In this document: piece by piece, positions 35,819-45,057 of the stretch
How positions within the stretch are numbered: the stretch's first letter is position 1
Layout of the letters: each line of letters begins with the position of its first letter
Assembly (NCBI RefSeq): GCF_020731355.1
Contig: NZ_JAJFZK010000005.1
Location: 1-64,000, forward strand
DNA length: 64,000 nucleotides
Source of the DNA: Bacillus sp. REN16
GTDB lineage: Bacteria; Bacillota; Bacilli; Bacillales; Bacillaceae_L
Direction: 5' to 3'
Translations under genes and position numbers: made by a program
The notes under the pieces: model-generated
What the model was told of the DNA's origin: nothing
What the model saw: the letters and a program-made list of their open reading frames with translations, nothing else
Database searches by the model: none

Positions 35819-35896
35819 ACATGGCGACAATGCTGGAGTTCCCCTATTTTTTTCATTCCTAGAACATGAGGTAGTTCCGTTGTTCCGCTTATTTTT
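35819..35896 (+). repeat. two degenerate REP-like copies
   Basis: Decayed copies at 35819-35855 (CATGGCGACAATGCTGGAG and CCCCTATTTTTTTCATTCC) and 35861-35896 (GTAGTTCCGTTGTTCCGC and a T-rich tail). The stems are broken but the 3' tails are recognisable. Confidence 0.5.
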
Positions 35897-35899
35897 GCT

Positions 35900-36065
35900 G
35901 TCCTAATGACGTCTGGATTTAGACTTGTTTTTGCATTTTCGAGTTCTAACTGTCCAAATGAGGCATGCATTTGGACTTGTTTCCGCATTTTTGGGGTTCT
36001 ACCTGTCCGAATGAGGCATCCATTCGGACTCTATGATCCTTTTGTTTTCATTAGTAGTCTAAATG
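35900..36065 (+). repeat. 52-53 bp tandem repeat with conserved hairpins
   Basis: Three-plus units starting near 35900, 35952, 36005 and (half) 36057. Two have perfect 9-bp stems around 7-base loops: GTCCAAATG/CATTTGGAC and GTCCGAATG/CATTCGGAC. The A-T to G-C change occurs on both arms, so the stem is conserved by compensation. The spacer reads ACTTGTTTCCGCATTTTTGG with variants. No gene overlaps. Confidence 0.75.
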
Positions 36066-36120
36066 ACAAGGGTGGCCCGCAAATATAGTTCTATCCGGTC
36101 CTTCGTATGGAAGAAATTAG

Positions 36121-36158
36121 GAAAACAGAAGAACCGTCCCTTTGTTTCCCTGTTTCCC
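36121..36158 (-). repeat. REP-like element upstream of the regulator gene
   Basis: AACAGAAGAACCGTCCCTTTG followed by TTTCCCTGTTTCCCCC, minus orientation. Part of its second arm is degenerate. Confidence 0.65.
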
Positions 36159-36265
36159 CCAATCACCGTTCTGATAAACTTGAATATTTTGAATCTTGAT
36201 TGTACACTTACTTATACAGAACTGAATAATTATTCAAGGAAGGGATTAAAGAAAGGAGGGGTTTT

Positions 36266-37597
36266 GTGAATGGGCTTTATCTTCTTCCAAACGCCGAAGA
36301 CGAAATCATCGATTCCTATGATGAGGATATTATTGTTACGAATAGAGAAGGAAGAATTATAAAGGTTACACATATTACTGGGCAACAATATGGAATACCT
36401 GCTAAAGATTTGCTAGGCCAATCTGTATATGAATTAGAGAAAAAAGGAATTTTTTCTCCTGCGATTACACCTCTTGTTTTAAAACAGAAGAAGAAGGTCG
36501 TTGTTGTTCAGACCAATTTGGATGGACGAAAAATACTGGTAACAGGCATCCCATTATTCAATGAAAACAATGAGGTTGAATACATTTTAAGCTACTCCTA
36601 TGAAGTTTCGGAATTACTCATTCTTCAAGATTATTTGAATGAGCTAGAAGGTGAGATGCGGAAGGTTAAGGAGGAACTCGCGCTTTTACGTGGTAAGACG
36701 TTAAGTGTGAATGGAATAATTGCTGAGAGCAAACATATGAAGCAAGTAGTAAGAAGTATTTCAAAAGTTGCACCCTTACCAGTATCCGTTTTACTTGAGG
36801 GAGAGAATGGAGTTGGCAAGTCCCTCCTCTCAAAATTGATTCATAAACAAAGCAGTTATTGGGATGGGCCGTTTATTGAAGTGAATTGTGGGACCATTCC
36901 TGAAGCCATTTTTGAATATGAACTATTAGGAAGTACGGAAAGCGATGCAGCAAAAAAAGTTGGGTATCTCCAAATGGCTAAAAATGGAACTCTTTATCTA
37001 CAAGGGATTGATGAATTGTCCCTGGCTGCCCAAACGACTTTACTAAAGGGGCTACGAAAACATCAAAATAGTTTTCGGATCATTAGTTCAACTGAAGAAT
37101 CACTTGAAGAGCTAGTTGCACAAAAGCGATTTAGAGAAGATCTATATTATTTAATTCGTGTTGTTCCAATTTATATTAAACCCTTACGTGATCGGCTGGA
37201 AGATTTATCTGTAGTGATTAGGAAGTACTGTCAACAATTTTGTGAATCCTATCATGTGAAAAAGGAACTTTCTGAGGATTTATTTCATACATTATTACAT
37301 TTGGATTGGAAGGGTAATTACTTAGAGGTGAAAAATGTAATAGAAAGGCTAATTGTGCAAAGTGACGGCCCAATTATTACAAAGGATGACCTGCCATTCG
37401 AATATCGTAAGGATGTTACACGGGTGGAGGGTCTTGAGTTTGAGGGGCGAACCCTGCAACGAATATTAGATCAAGTTGAAAAACAAGTTCTATCGAGTGC
37501 GCAAAAGCGTTACAAAACAACTACTGAAATGGCAAAAGCATTGGGGATAAGCCAACCTTCAGTTGTTCGAAAAATTAAAAAGTACTTTAGTGAATGA
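36266..37597 (+). CDS. PAS-AAA+ regulator with degenerate sigma-54-activator domain (TyrR/RocR-like)
   Basis: 443 residues: PAS sensor domain (about 12-115), a helical linker, a sigma-54-interaction-type AAA+ domain (about 145-375) and a C-terminal helix-turn-helix (about 410-440; TTTEMAKALGISQPSVVRKI). Walker A is intact (GENGVGKS), but the GAFTGA loop is replaced by LGSTESDA and Walker B reads GTLYLQGIDEL where LDEI is usual. It therefore probably cannot remodel sigma-54 holoenzyme and, like TyrR, may act on a sigma-A promoter. Start is GTG behind AAAGGAGGGG. It precedes an aminotransferase and a peptide transporter, which it probably controls. Confidence 0.85.
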   Translation: MNGLYLLPNAEDEIIDSYDEDIIVTNREGRIIKVTHITGQQYGIPAKDLLGQSVYELEKKGIFSPAITPLVLKQKKKVVVVQTNLDGRKILVTGIPLFNENNEVEYILSYSYEVSELLILQDYLNELEGEMRKVKEELALLRGKTLSVNGIIAESKHMKQVVRSISKVAPLPVSVLLEGENGVGKSLLSKLIHKQSSYWDGPFIEVNCGTIPEAIFEYELLGSTESDAAKKVGYLQMAKNGTLYLQGIDELSLAAQTTLLKGLRKHQNSFRIISSTEESLEELVAQKRFREDLYYLIRVVPIYIKPLRDRLEDLSVVIRKYCQQFCESYHVKKELSEDLFHTLLHLDWKGNYLEVKNVIERLIVQSDGPIITKDDLPFEYRKDVTRVEGLEFEGRTLQRILDQVEKQVLSSAQKRYKTTTEMAKALGISQPSVVRKIKKYFSE

Positions 37598-37620
37598 GCT
37601 CTGTAAATGAGCTCATTTTT
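37594..37620 (+). terminator. rho-independent terminator of the regulator gene
   Basis: ATGAGCTC and GAGCTCAT stem around a 7-base loop, followed by five T. It overlaps the last codons of the regulator gene. Confidence 0.7.
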
Positions 37621-37773
37621 ATTTTTAAATGGCGTATATGAAAGATAGAAAAAGTAAATCGGAATTTATTTTTATACAGTTTCTTTAATATTAAGCCGAT
37701 AGTATGCATTGAATTGAGCTTTCCTACCTATCTTTATGAATAAAAATAAGTATACAGAAGATTTTATTTAATA

Positions 37774-37802
37774 TTGAATTTTCACTATTAATACATTATA
37801 AT
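37774..37802 (+). promoter_or_regulatory. sigma-A-type promoter of the aminotransferase-peptide operon
   Basis: TTGAAT, 17 bases, TATAAT. No -24/-12 (TGGCA-N-TGC) sequence was found in 37620-37909, which fits the loss of the GAFTGA loop in the neighbouring regulator. Confidence 0.65.
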
Positions 37803-37821
37803 GAGCTATACATTTCTAAAT

Positions 37822-37864
37822 AATTATTCGTTAATGAATATTCAAACATGTGTAGCGAATAATT
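37822..37864. promoter_or_regulatory. spaced inverted repeat in the operon leader
   Basis: AATTATTCG (37822-37830) and CGAATAATT (37856-37864) start 34 bases apart, about three helical turns, just downstream of the sigma-A promoter. Candidate binding sites for the upstream regulator. Confidence 0.45.
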
Positions 37865-37909
37865 TCGATTGATGGTTTCTAAAGGATGTTAGTAAAAGGA
37901 GTCTTCAGT

Positions 37910-39217
37910 ATGGAAAAACAACAAGATCAAGATTGGTTAAGATTAGTCGATTCAATTGGTAATTTTCTTGCTCCAAGTATGGCAAAGGATCATCCCAATT
38001 TACCAGTTGTGAAGGCTGAGGGTTGCTATTACTACGGTGCGGATGGTGTTGAATACCTTGATTTTACATCCGGGATTGCGGTTGAGAATGTTGGGCACCG
38101 GCATCCGAAGGTGGTAGAGGCAATAAAGGATAGCGTTGACCATTTGGTCCATGGGCCTTCAGGCGTCATTATCTATGAATCTATCTTAAAATTAGCAGAA
38201 GAGCTTCAAGCTATCCTTCCTCCAAAACTTGATAATTTTTTCTTTGCAAACAGTGGAACGGAAGCAATAGAAGGTGGACTTAAGTTAGCTAAATATGTGA
38301 CGAAACGACCATATGTCATCTCTTTTACTGGCTGTTTTCACGGTCGCTCCATGGGAGCCTTAAGTGTTTCGACCTCTAAAAGCAAATATCGGAAGCATCA
38401 GCAGCCTTCTTGGCTTACCTATCAGCTTCCCTATGCAAATCCTAAGGATTGTCCCAAAGGAGTAGATCCGGAAGAATTCTTTCCTGAAAAGCTTGAAAGA
38501 GATGTAGCCGCCCTTTTTAACCATCAGGTTGACCCTGAAGAGGTTGCTTGTATGATTCTGGAACCTATTCAAGGTGAAGGCGGATACGTTATTCCTCCTA
38601 AAGCCTGGTTGAAAAAGGTCAGGGAAATTTGTGACCGCCATGGTATTTTGCTCATTTTTGATGAGGTACAGACTGGATTTGGCCGAACAGGGAACTGGTT
38701 TGCTGCACAAACCTTTGACGTAAAGCCGGACATCATGGCAATTGCAAAAGGCATTGCAGCGGGGCTTCCATTAAGTGCCACAGTTGCATCGAAGGAACTT
38801 ATGTCACAGTGGCCATTAGGTGCGCATGGAACAACTTTTGGTGGGAATCCGATCGCTTGCTCAGCAGCGAGAGCCTCACTGGATGTCATTCGAAGTGAAA
38901 AGCTAATGGAGAATGCGAATGAAATGGGGGCATTTGCCCGAAGTCGTTTGCAAGAAATGAAGGAAAAGTACCCAGTGATATCAGACGTTCGCGGAATTGG
39001 GCTGATGATTGGCATTGAACTTCAAGATGTAAAAACAGGTGAACCAAGCGGTGCCAAGGTTATGGAAGTGTTAAATAAATGCCTTGAAAAAGGAGTTCTG
39101 TTTTATTTATGCGGGAATTCAGGTGAGGTCATTCGAATGATTCCACCACTTACAATTTCGAAGGAACAGATCAATCATGGCCTTGATGTTTTAGAAGAAG
39201 TATTACAAACCGTCTAA
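37910..39217 (+). CDS. class III aminotransferase (4-aminobutyrate aminotransferase-like)
   Basis: 435-residue fold-type I PLP enzyme. The PLP lysine is in [14 protein letters not shown], with [26 protein letters not shown] and [12 protein letters not shown] typical of omega-amino acid transaminases (GABA, beta-alanine, ornithine). It transfers a distal amino group to 2-oxoglutarate or pyruvate. The ATG at 37910 is preceded by AAAAGGAG; the ATG at 37886 is not. As first gene before an oligopeptide importer and dipeptidase, it could consume a beta- or gamma-amino acid released from imported dipeptides. That role is inference. Confidence 0.88.
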   Translation: MEKQQDQDWLRLVDSIGNFLAPSMAKDHPNLPVVKAEGCYYYGADGVEYLDFTSGIAVENVGHRHPKVVEAIKDSVDHLVHGPSGVIIYESILKLAEELQAILPPKLDNFFFANSGTEAIEGGLKLAKYVTKRPYVISFTGCFHGRSMGALSVSTSKSKYRKHQQPSWLTYQLPYANPKDCPKGVDPEEFFPEKLERDVAALFNHQVDPEEVACMILEPIQGEGGYVIPPKAWLKKVREICDRHGILLIFDEVQTGFGRTGNWFAAQTFDVKPDIMAIAKGIAAGLPLSATVASKELMSQWPLGAHGTTFGGNPIACSAARASLDVIRSEKLMENANEMGAFARSRLQEMKEKYPVISDVRGIGLMIGIELQDVKTGEPSGAKVMEVLNKCLEKGVLFYLCGNSGEVIRMIPPLTISKEQINHGLDVLEEVLQTV

Positions 39218-39277
39218 TTTATGGTTTTTAAAGTTGTACATAATGTACGACCAAATTTATTAAAAGGGGGATTTATT

Positions 39278-40852
39278 GTGAAAATGAAAAAACGCTTATT
39301 ATTATCTGTCTTGCTAGTATTACTTCTTGCAGTGACAGCTTGTAGCAAGGATGAGTCAGCTGGTGGTTCTGAAGGTTCGAAAGAAGAAAGTAAAGGAAAA
39401 ACTGAGTTAAAGTTAACATTATCGGCACAGCCGCCAACTCTTGATACAGTTGCAACGAACTCTGTTGACTCAGCAACAGTTGCTAGAAATGTATTCGAAA
39501 CATTGGTAACACCAAATGCTAATTTCCAACCGGAGCCTATGTTAGCAGAAAAAGTCGACCTAAGTGACGACGGTCTGACCTATACATTCACGCTAAGACA
39601 AGGTGTTACCTTCCATAACGGGAAAGAAATGAAGGCTGAGGATGTTGTAGCATCCATGAATCGTTGGATGGAAGCATCTGTTATCGCAAGTGAAGTACTA
39701 AAAGAAGCGACTTTTGAAGCGAAGGATGATTACACAGTTGTTTTACAGCTAAAAGCTCCATCATCCGGTGTATTAAATATCCTAGCGTCTACAAAACAAT
39801 TTCCAGCGATTATGCCAAAGGAAATTGTGGAAACAGCAACTAGCGAAGGTGTAACTGAATTTGTTGGAACAGGTCCATTTAAGGTGGAAGAGGTAAAACA
39901 AAATCAATACATTCACTTAACTAAATATGAAGACTATCAACCAGTTGAGTCAGAGGCTGATGGACTTGCAGGTAAAAGAGAAGCATTAGTAGACAATGTC
40001 TATTTCTATATTGTAAAAGATGCAGCTACTCGTTTAGCAGCTATCCAATCAGGTGAATATGATGTGAACACCGATGTCTATTTTGAACAATATGATGTTG
40101 TTAAACAAGATAGTAATATCGAAACCTTTCCAGATCAATATGGTAATTTGCTAGCTGTCTATAATAAGAAAAGTGGATTATTTACAGATAAGAAAATGAG
40201 ACAGGCAATCAATGCAGCCATCAATACAGAAGATGTTATGTTAGCTACATTCTCACATGAAGAGTTATTTAGCTTGGATCATGGCTATATGAGTAAGGAT
40301 CAAAAAGATTGGTATACGGAAAAAGGACTAGAATCTTATAATCAAGCAGATGCAAAAAAGGCGAAAGCCCTTTTAGAAGAAGCTGGCTATAATGGTGAAG
40401 AAATCAATATTATTGCAACTAGCGATTATAGTGAACATTATGATTCTGCGGTCGTGTTAGAAGGTCAATTACGTGAACTAGGGCTTAATGTAAAGCTAGA
40501 AACATTCGACTGGCCAACATTATTGGAAAAGAGAAAAAATCCTGAAGCGTGGGACATTATGGTTACTGCATACTCAACAGTGACAACTCCTGCACAAATC
40601 TACTACTTGAATCCAAGTGACCATGGTTGGACAAGTGACGAAAAGATTGCGGAATTATTAAAACAAATCGATGCAGCTCCATCAGTTGAAGTCGCACAAC
40701 CACTTTGGGCTGAGTTACAAGAGTATGCTTCAAATGATTATGTTCCGGTAACTCCTTTCGGTACGTACAGCTTGGTTGCTGCTGCGAGAAACAATGTAAA
40801 AGGATTTAAGATTTTCCAAGGACCAATTGTTTGGAACACATCTGTTGAATAA
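39278..40852 (+). CDS. peptide-type ABC transporter substrate-binding lipoprotein
   Basis: Family-5 solute-binding protein, about 524 residues. The signal MKKRLLLSVLLVLLLAVTAC carries the lipobox VTAC. Family motifs include EPMLAEKVDLS, TFTLRQGVTFHNGKEM and FVGTGPFKV. Start is taken at the GTG that lies 7 bases behind AAAAGGGGG; the ATG two codons later is the alternative. It begins 60 bases after the aminotransferase and is followed by a stable hairpin before the permease genes. Confidence 0.92.
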   Translation: MKMKKRLLLSVLLVLLLAVTACSKDESAGGSEGSKEESKGKTELKLTLSAQPPTLDTVATNSVDSATVARNVFETLVTPNANFQPEPMLAEKVDLSDDGLTYTFTLRQGVTFHNGKEMKAEDVVASMNRWMEASVIASEVLKEATFEAKDDYTVVLQLKAPSSGVLNILASTKQFPAIMPKEIVETATSEGVTEFVGTGPFKVEEVKQNQYIHLTKYEDYQPVESEADGLAGKREALVDNVYFYIVKDAATRLAAIQSGEYDVNTDVYFEQYDVVKQDSNIETFPDQYGNLLAVYNKKSGLFTDKKMRQAINAAINTEDVMLATFSHEELFSLDHGYMSKDQKDWYTEKGLESYNQADAKKAKALLEEAGYNGEEINIIATSDYSEHYDSAVVLEGQLRELGLNVKLETFDWPTLLEKRKNPEAWDIMVTAYSTVTTPAQIYYLNPSDHGWTSDEKIAELLKQIDAAPSVEVAQPLWAELQEYASNDYVPVTPFGTYSLVAAARNNVKGFKIFQGPIVWNTSVE

Positions 40853-40859
40853 AATTAAC

Positions 40860-40890
40860 TACCCTCCTAATGCTTACGCATGGGAGGGTA
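40860..40890 (+). other. intercistronic stem-loop behind the binding-protein gene
   Basis: TACCCTCC and GGAGGGTA form an 8-bp stem, with an inner ATGC/GCAT stem. The T content after it is low, so partial termination or 3' mRNA protection is likely, giving more binding protein than permease. Confidence 0.55.
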
Positions 40891-40929
40891 TACTTTCATA
40901 GCAAACTTTTCTAGCAAGGGGGAAGATCA

Positions 40930-41871
40930 TTGTATTTTTACATATTAAAACGTATTTTTTCCCTAGTTCCGGTTTTATTCGTAGTCTCGATTGTTGCGTT
41001 TTTACTAATCTATTTAACACCAGGTGATCCGGTCTCGGTGATGCTTGGGCAAGAAGCGACAGCAGAGCAAATCGAAAAAGTACGTGAACAAATGGGGCTT
41101 AACGAACCATTATATCTCCAATATTTAAATTGGTTGTTTAACGTTTTTCAAGGGGATTTAGGAGATTCCTATTTTATGCATATGCCAGTAACCACAGCTA
41201 TTCTTGATCATTTAGGCCCAACACTTTCGATTGCCATTTTTGCAGAAATCATTGCGATCTTAATTGCGGTACCTATTGGTATCCTCGCCGCACGACATCG
41301 TGGTTCCTTTATTGATCAGTTTGTGATGGGTTTTACATTAACGGGAATGGCGATTCCGAGCTTCCTCTTCGGTTTATTATTGATGCTTGTCTTAGGTGTG
41401 AAGCTAGGTTGGTTACCGGTAGCGGGATATCAACCCATTAGTAGTGGATTTTTTGTTTTCCTAAAATATCTCTTAATGCCATCCCTGGCACTTGGAGTTA
41501 TCCAATCGGCCTTAATTGCACGAATGACTAGATCATCCATGCTCGAGGTACTCAATGCAGAATTTATTAAAACAGCTCGGTCAAAAGGTTTAAAAGAGCG
41601 TTCTATTATATATGTGCATGCGTTCCGTAATGCGCTACTCCCGATCATAACGGTTATTGGACAGACATTCGGTCTTCTTATCGCAGGTGCAGTTGTAATC
41701 GAAACGATTTTTAATATACCTGGAATTGGTCAATTAGTGATAAATTCAATCCAAAGCAGGGATTATGCCGTGATTCAAGGGATTATTTTAATGGTGGCAT
41801 TTTTCTATGTCTTAATCAATTTGATCATCGATTTATTATATATGTTAATTGACCCGAGAGTAGGGTATTAG
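40930..41871 (+). CDS. peptide-type ABC transporter permease (DppB-like)
   Basis: 313-residue permease with six predicted helices. The coupling loop EVLNAEFIKTARSKGLKE and the segment YLTPGDPVSVMLG are typical of DppB/OppB. Start is TTG behind AAGGGGGAAG. It forms the channel with the next gene product. Confidence 0.92.
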   Translation: MYFYILKRIFSLVPVLFVVSIVAFLLIYLTPGDPVSVMLGQEATAEQIEKVREQMGLNEPLYLQYLNWLFNVFQGDLGDSYFMHMPVTTAILDHLGPTLSIAIFAEIIAILIAVPIGILAARHRGSFIDQFVMGFTLTGMAIPSFLFGLLLMLVLGVKLGWLPVAGYQPISSGFFVFLKYLLMPSLALGVIQSALIARMTRSSMLEVLNAEFIKTARSKGLKERSIIYVHAFRNALLPIITVIGQTFGLLIAGAVVIETIFNIPGIGQLVINSIQSRDYAVIQGIILMVAFFYVLINLIIDLLYMLIDPRVGY

Positions 41872-41892
41872 GGATGTCATGGAGGTGAGGTT

Positions 41893-42789
41893 TTGAATAT
41901 ACCCGTGGTGAATGTGAACCAGCAAAAAAGAGTCAAATATGACCTGAAGAAACAGGAGAGAGCTCTATTAGTTAGACGAATTTTAGCAAATAAATTGATG
42001 GTTACCGGTGGTGTAATTGTCATTTTCTTACTACTGCTAACAATCTTTGGTCCTAAATTAACGCCTTATGACCCCTATGAAATGGTCGTTAAGGAACGGT
42101 TACAATCCCCGACTGCTAGTCACTTACTTGGAACAGATAACTTTGGTCGGGATTTATTAACCCGCATTATCTACGGCGCGAAAGTATCAATGTGGGTAGG
42201 ATTTGCTTCTGCCTTTTTGTCATCAATTATTGGCTTAGCGATTGGGTTAGCAGCCAGCTATTATCGCTATTTAGATAACATCTTTATGCGTATCTGTGAT
42301 GGCTTACTCGCGTTTCCAGCTATTTTATTTGCGATTGCATTGATGGCTGTTCTGGGCGCAAAGACTGAAAATGTCATCTTGGCGTTAACAATTGTTTTCT
42401 CGCCAGAAATAGCGAGAATTGTTCGATCAAGAGCACTAGTGGTTCGGGAGGAAACCTATATTGAGGCGATTCGAAGTCAAGGAGCAAGCGCAATGCGGAT
42501 CATTTGGCGTCATATTGCCCCCAATACGATTTCACCTCTGTTGGTTAAGGCGACCTTCGTCTTTTCTGAGGCAGTTATTGTTGAAGCAACATTGAGCTTT
42601 TTAGGTGCTGGGGTACCTGCACCAGACCCAAGTTGGGGAAATATATTATCCGATGGTAAAGCTGTTATTTACACAGCCTGGTGGATGACCGTATTTCCGG
42701 GGGCTTTTATTATTCTGTCGGTTCTTGGGCTTAATTTATTCGGTGATGGCTTACGTGATTTAATAGATCCACGATCAAGTACAAAATAG
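41893..42789 (+). CDS. peptide-type ABC transporter permease (DppC-like)
   Basis: 298 residues with the N-terminal OppC-type extension, a first helix, the LLGTDNFGRDLLTR segment and the coupling loop with EETYIEAIRSQGASAM. Start is TTG behind GGAGGTGAGG. The operon is interrupted after this gene by an intergenic repeat, with the ATPase genes beyond. Confidence 0.92.
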   Translation: MNIPVVNVNQQKRVKYDLKKQERALLVRRILANKLMVTGGVIVIFLLLLTIFGPKLTPYDPYEMVVKERLQSPTASHLLGTDNFGRDLLTRIIYGAKVSMWVGFASAFLSSIIGLAIGLAASYYRYLDNIFMRICDGLLAFPAILFAIALMAVLGAKTENVILALTIVFSPEIARIVRSRALVVREETYIEAIRSQGASAMRIIWRHIAPNTISPLLVKATFVFSEAVIVEATLSFLGAGVPAPDPSWGNILSDGKAVIYTAWWMTVFPGAFIILSVLGLNLFGDGLRDLIDPRSSTK

Positions 42790-42845
42790 ACTTTAAGTTT
42801 GGTAGTGTCGATAGCTATTAAATGTATGATTTTTTAGAAGTTTTC

Positions 42846-43031
42846 AATGTCTAGCTTTAGGCGCCATAGGCTCGAGGTCATAAGGCAATCGCTTCGAAGG
42901 GGAAAATGCACCTTCTGATGTGCTCGTCTTATGCTTGGACTTGCACAGGTAGTGCTGACATCGACGTTCGCCATTGGACGTGGCGGCAGTTAGTCGATGT
43001 CGCTATCAGGGCGCCTTGGGCTTTTCTTATG
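42846..43031 (+). repeat. GC-rich interspersed intergenic repeat inside the peptide operon
   Basis: Begins with AATGTCTAGCTTTAGGCGCC and ends with AGGGCGCCTTGGGCTTTTC, so the ends are partly inverted (AGGCGCC/GGCGCCT). Inside is a perfect 9-bp stem GACATCGAC/GTCGATGTC enclosing a further GC-rich hairpin. It resembles repeats I recall from bacilli with CTCGAGGTCATAAGG and TGCTCGTCTTATGCTTG. It is much richer in GC than its surroundings and carries no gene, although a frame runs through it into the ATPase gene. Confidence 0.65.
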
Positions 43032-43052
43032 TATGAAATGGAGGAAAAAAGG

Positions 43053-44057
43053 ATGAATCAGCCTCTTCTTGAAATAAATAATTTGAAAACACATTTTAAA
43101 ACAGAGCGGGGACGAGTAACGGCGGTTGATGGAATTTCTTTCTCCGTTGAAAAGGGAGAAATTCTTGGTGTAGTTGGCGAGTCCGGTTGTGGGAAGAGTG
43201 TAACAGCACAATCTATATTAAGACTTTTTGATGAAAAATACACGGCTTCATATGAAGGTGAAATAAATCTCCAAGGTGAAGATTTATTGCGTCTTTCAAA
43301 AGCAAAAATGGAAAAAATTCGTGGTAATGAGGTTTCAATGATTTTCCAAGACCCGTTAAGCTCATTGAACCCTGTATTTACAATTGGATTTCAATTAACG
43401 GAAACGATATTACTCCACCAAAATCGTACCAAAAAAGAGGCCAACCAAATGGCTATCGATTTATTGCGCATGACGGGAATACCTTCACCTGAAAAACGTG
43501 TCCATGAGTATCCGCATCAGCTGTCGGGAGGTATGAGACAAAGGGTAATGATTGCAATGGCCCTTGCTTGTAAACCAAAGCTGCTTATAGCCGATGAGCC
43601 TACAACCGCATTAGATGTTACAATCCAAGCTCAGATACTAGACCTCATTCTCGATTTGAATAAGGAGCTAGGGATGGCTGTGGTGTTTATCACCCATGAT
43701 TTAGGTGTTGTGGCTGAAGTTTGTACGCGTGTGATCGTCATGTATCTGGGTCAGGTTGTCGAAGAAGCTGATGTATATGACTTATTTACGTCACCCCTAC
43801 ATCCGTATACAAAAGGTTTGATGAAATCCATTCCACAAATGGAAGGGGATCGTTCAAAGAAGTTAAATGTAATTGGAGGAACTGTTCCAGCGTTAGATGC
43901 CGTTCCAAAAGGATGTCGATTCGCCTCACGTTGTCAGTACGCCGATGAACAATGTAAGGAAAATGCTCCTGATCTCCTCTTGTATGAAGGTAACCATAAG
44001 GTTAGATGTTGGCATTATGAGAGTATTGCCAGAATGGAGGAGGTACATCATGCCTAA
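43053..44057 (+). CDS. peptide-type ABC transporter ATP-binding protein (DppD/OppD-like)
   Basis: 334 residues. Walker A GESGCGKS, signature [12 protein letters not shown], Walker [13 protein letters not shown], and the C-terminal cysteine cluster [15 protein letters not shown]. The ATG at 43053 is preceded by GGAGGAAAAAAGG; an open frame extends upstream to 42906, but that stretch is the intergenic repeat and the family starts here. It overlaps the next gene by 8 bases. Confidence 0.92.
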   Translation: MNQPLLEINNLKTHFKTERGRVTAVDGISFSVEKGEILGVVGESGCGKSVTAQSILRLFDEKYTASYEGEINLQGEDLLRLSKAKMEKIRGNEVSMIFQDPLSSLNPVFTIGFQLTETILLHQNRTKKEANQMAIDLLRMTGIPSPEKRVHEYPHQLSGGMRQRVMIAMALACKPKLLIADEPTTALDVTIQAQILDLILDLNKELGMAVVFITHDLGVVAEVCTRVIVMYLGQVVEEADVYDLFTSPLHPYTKGLMKSIPQMEGDRSKKLNVIGGTVPALDAVPKGCRFASRCQYADEQCKENAPDLLLYEGNHKVRCWHYESIARMEEVHHA

Positions 44058-45030
44058 CGAAAAAGCTGAACCCATTTTAGAGGTACAGGGCTTAAAAAAA
44101 TATTTTTCCGTGAATGGGATAAGAAGGAAGTCACGAAATCAACAAGTTAAGGCTGTCGATGATGTCTCTTTTTCGCTTCATAAAGGAGAAACATTAGGCT
44201 TGGTTGGAGAATCCGGTTGCGGAAAAAGCACAACTGGACGAGCCATCTTACGCTTAATTGAACCGTCTGAAGGCAAGGTTTTGTATCAGAATGAGGACAT
44301 CCTTCAAAAATCAAAACGAGATTTTCGTCACGTACAAAAGGATATGCAAATGGTGTTCCAGGATCCTTTTTCATCTTTGAATCCGCGAATTCGAATCGGG
44401 GAAAGTATTAAAGAATCTTTAACGATTCATTCAATTGGAAACCGCAATGAAAGAGAAGAAATCGTGATGGATATGTTAGCTAAGGTTGGGCTGCGTCCAG
44501 ATCATTATTACCGATTTCCTCATGAGTTCTCTGGTGGACAAAGACAACGGATTGGATTAGCAAGGGCATTGGTTGCAAACCCGCAAATTCTTATTTTAGA
44601 TGAACCGGTGTCTGGGCTTGATGTATCCATACAATCTCAAATACTTAATCTTTTGCAAGATTTACAGGCTGAATTTCAGCTGACATCTTTGTTTATTTCA
44701 CATGATATGAGTGTTGTTCGCCATATATCTGATCGAGTGGGTGTCATGTATTTAGGTAAACTTGTTGAAGAAGCGGATACGGATACACTATTTTCAAGCC
44801 CTCTCCATCCTTATACGCAAGCCCTGCTTTCGGCAGTACCAATTGCAAAAATAGGTAGAAAGAGAGAAAGAATTGTTCTTAAAGGTGAAATTCCATCCCC
44901 ATTAAACCCGCCTTCTGGTTGCATTTTTCATACAAGATGCCCATATGCCATGGATATATGTAAGGAAAAAGCACCTGAAAAAGTGCACATCAAAGAGCGG
45001 CATACAGTTGCTTGTCATCTGTATGAATAG
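44050..45030 (+). CDS. peptide-type ABC transporter ATP-binding protein (DppF/OppF-like)
   Basis: 326 residues. Walker A GESGCGKS, signature FSGGQRQRIGLA, Walker B ILILDEPVSGLD, and the C-terminal cluster GCIFHTRCPYAMDIC. The ATG lies in the end of the preceding gene behind GGAGGAGG, so translation is coupled. With the previous four genes this completes a second full peptide-type importer in the window. Confidence 0.92.
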   Translation: MPNEKAEPILEVQGLKKYFSVNGIRRKSRNQQVKAVDDVSFSLHKGETLGLVGESGCGKSTTGRAILRLIEPSEGKVLYQNEDILQKSKRDFRHVQKDMQMVFQDPFSSLNPRIRIGESIKESLTIHSIGNRNEREEIVMDMLAKVGLRPDHYYRFPHEFSGGQRQRIGLARALVANPQILILDEPVSGLDVSIQSQILNLLQDLQAEFQLTSLFISHDMSVVRHISDRVGVMYLGKLVEEADTDTLFSSPLHPYTQALLSAVPIAKIGRKRERIVLKGEIPSPLNPPSGCIFHTRCPYAMDICKEKAPEKVHIKERHTVACHLYE

Positions 45031-45057
45031 ATTGTCTAACGAAAGGGAGATGAAAGT

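Noticed and set aside
35900-36065. CRISPR array
   Set aside because: Units are only three to four, the spacers between hairpins are similar to each other, and no cas genes are near.
35906-36269. Two overlapping open frames of 60-68 codons upstream of the regulator
   Set aside because: They run through tandem hairpin repeats and a REP-like element and have no ribosome binding sites.
37620-37909. Sigma-54 -24/-12 promoter before the aminotransferase gene
   Set aside because: No TGGC-N8-TGC arrangement was found; a good sigma-A-type promoter is present.
42906-43052. N-terminal extension of the second OppD-like protein
   Set aside because: The 49 extra codons are the intergenic repeat; the family start with a ribosome binding site is at 43053.
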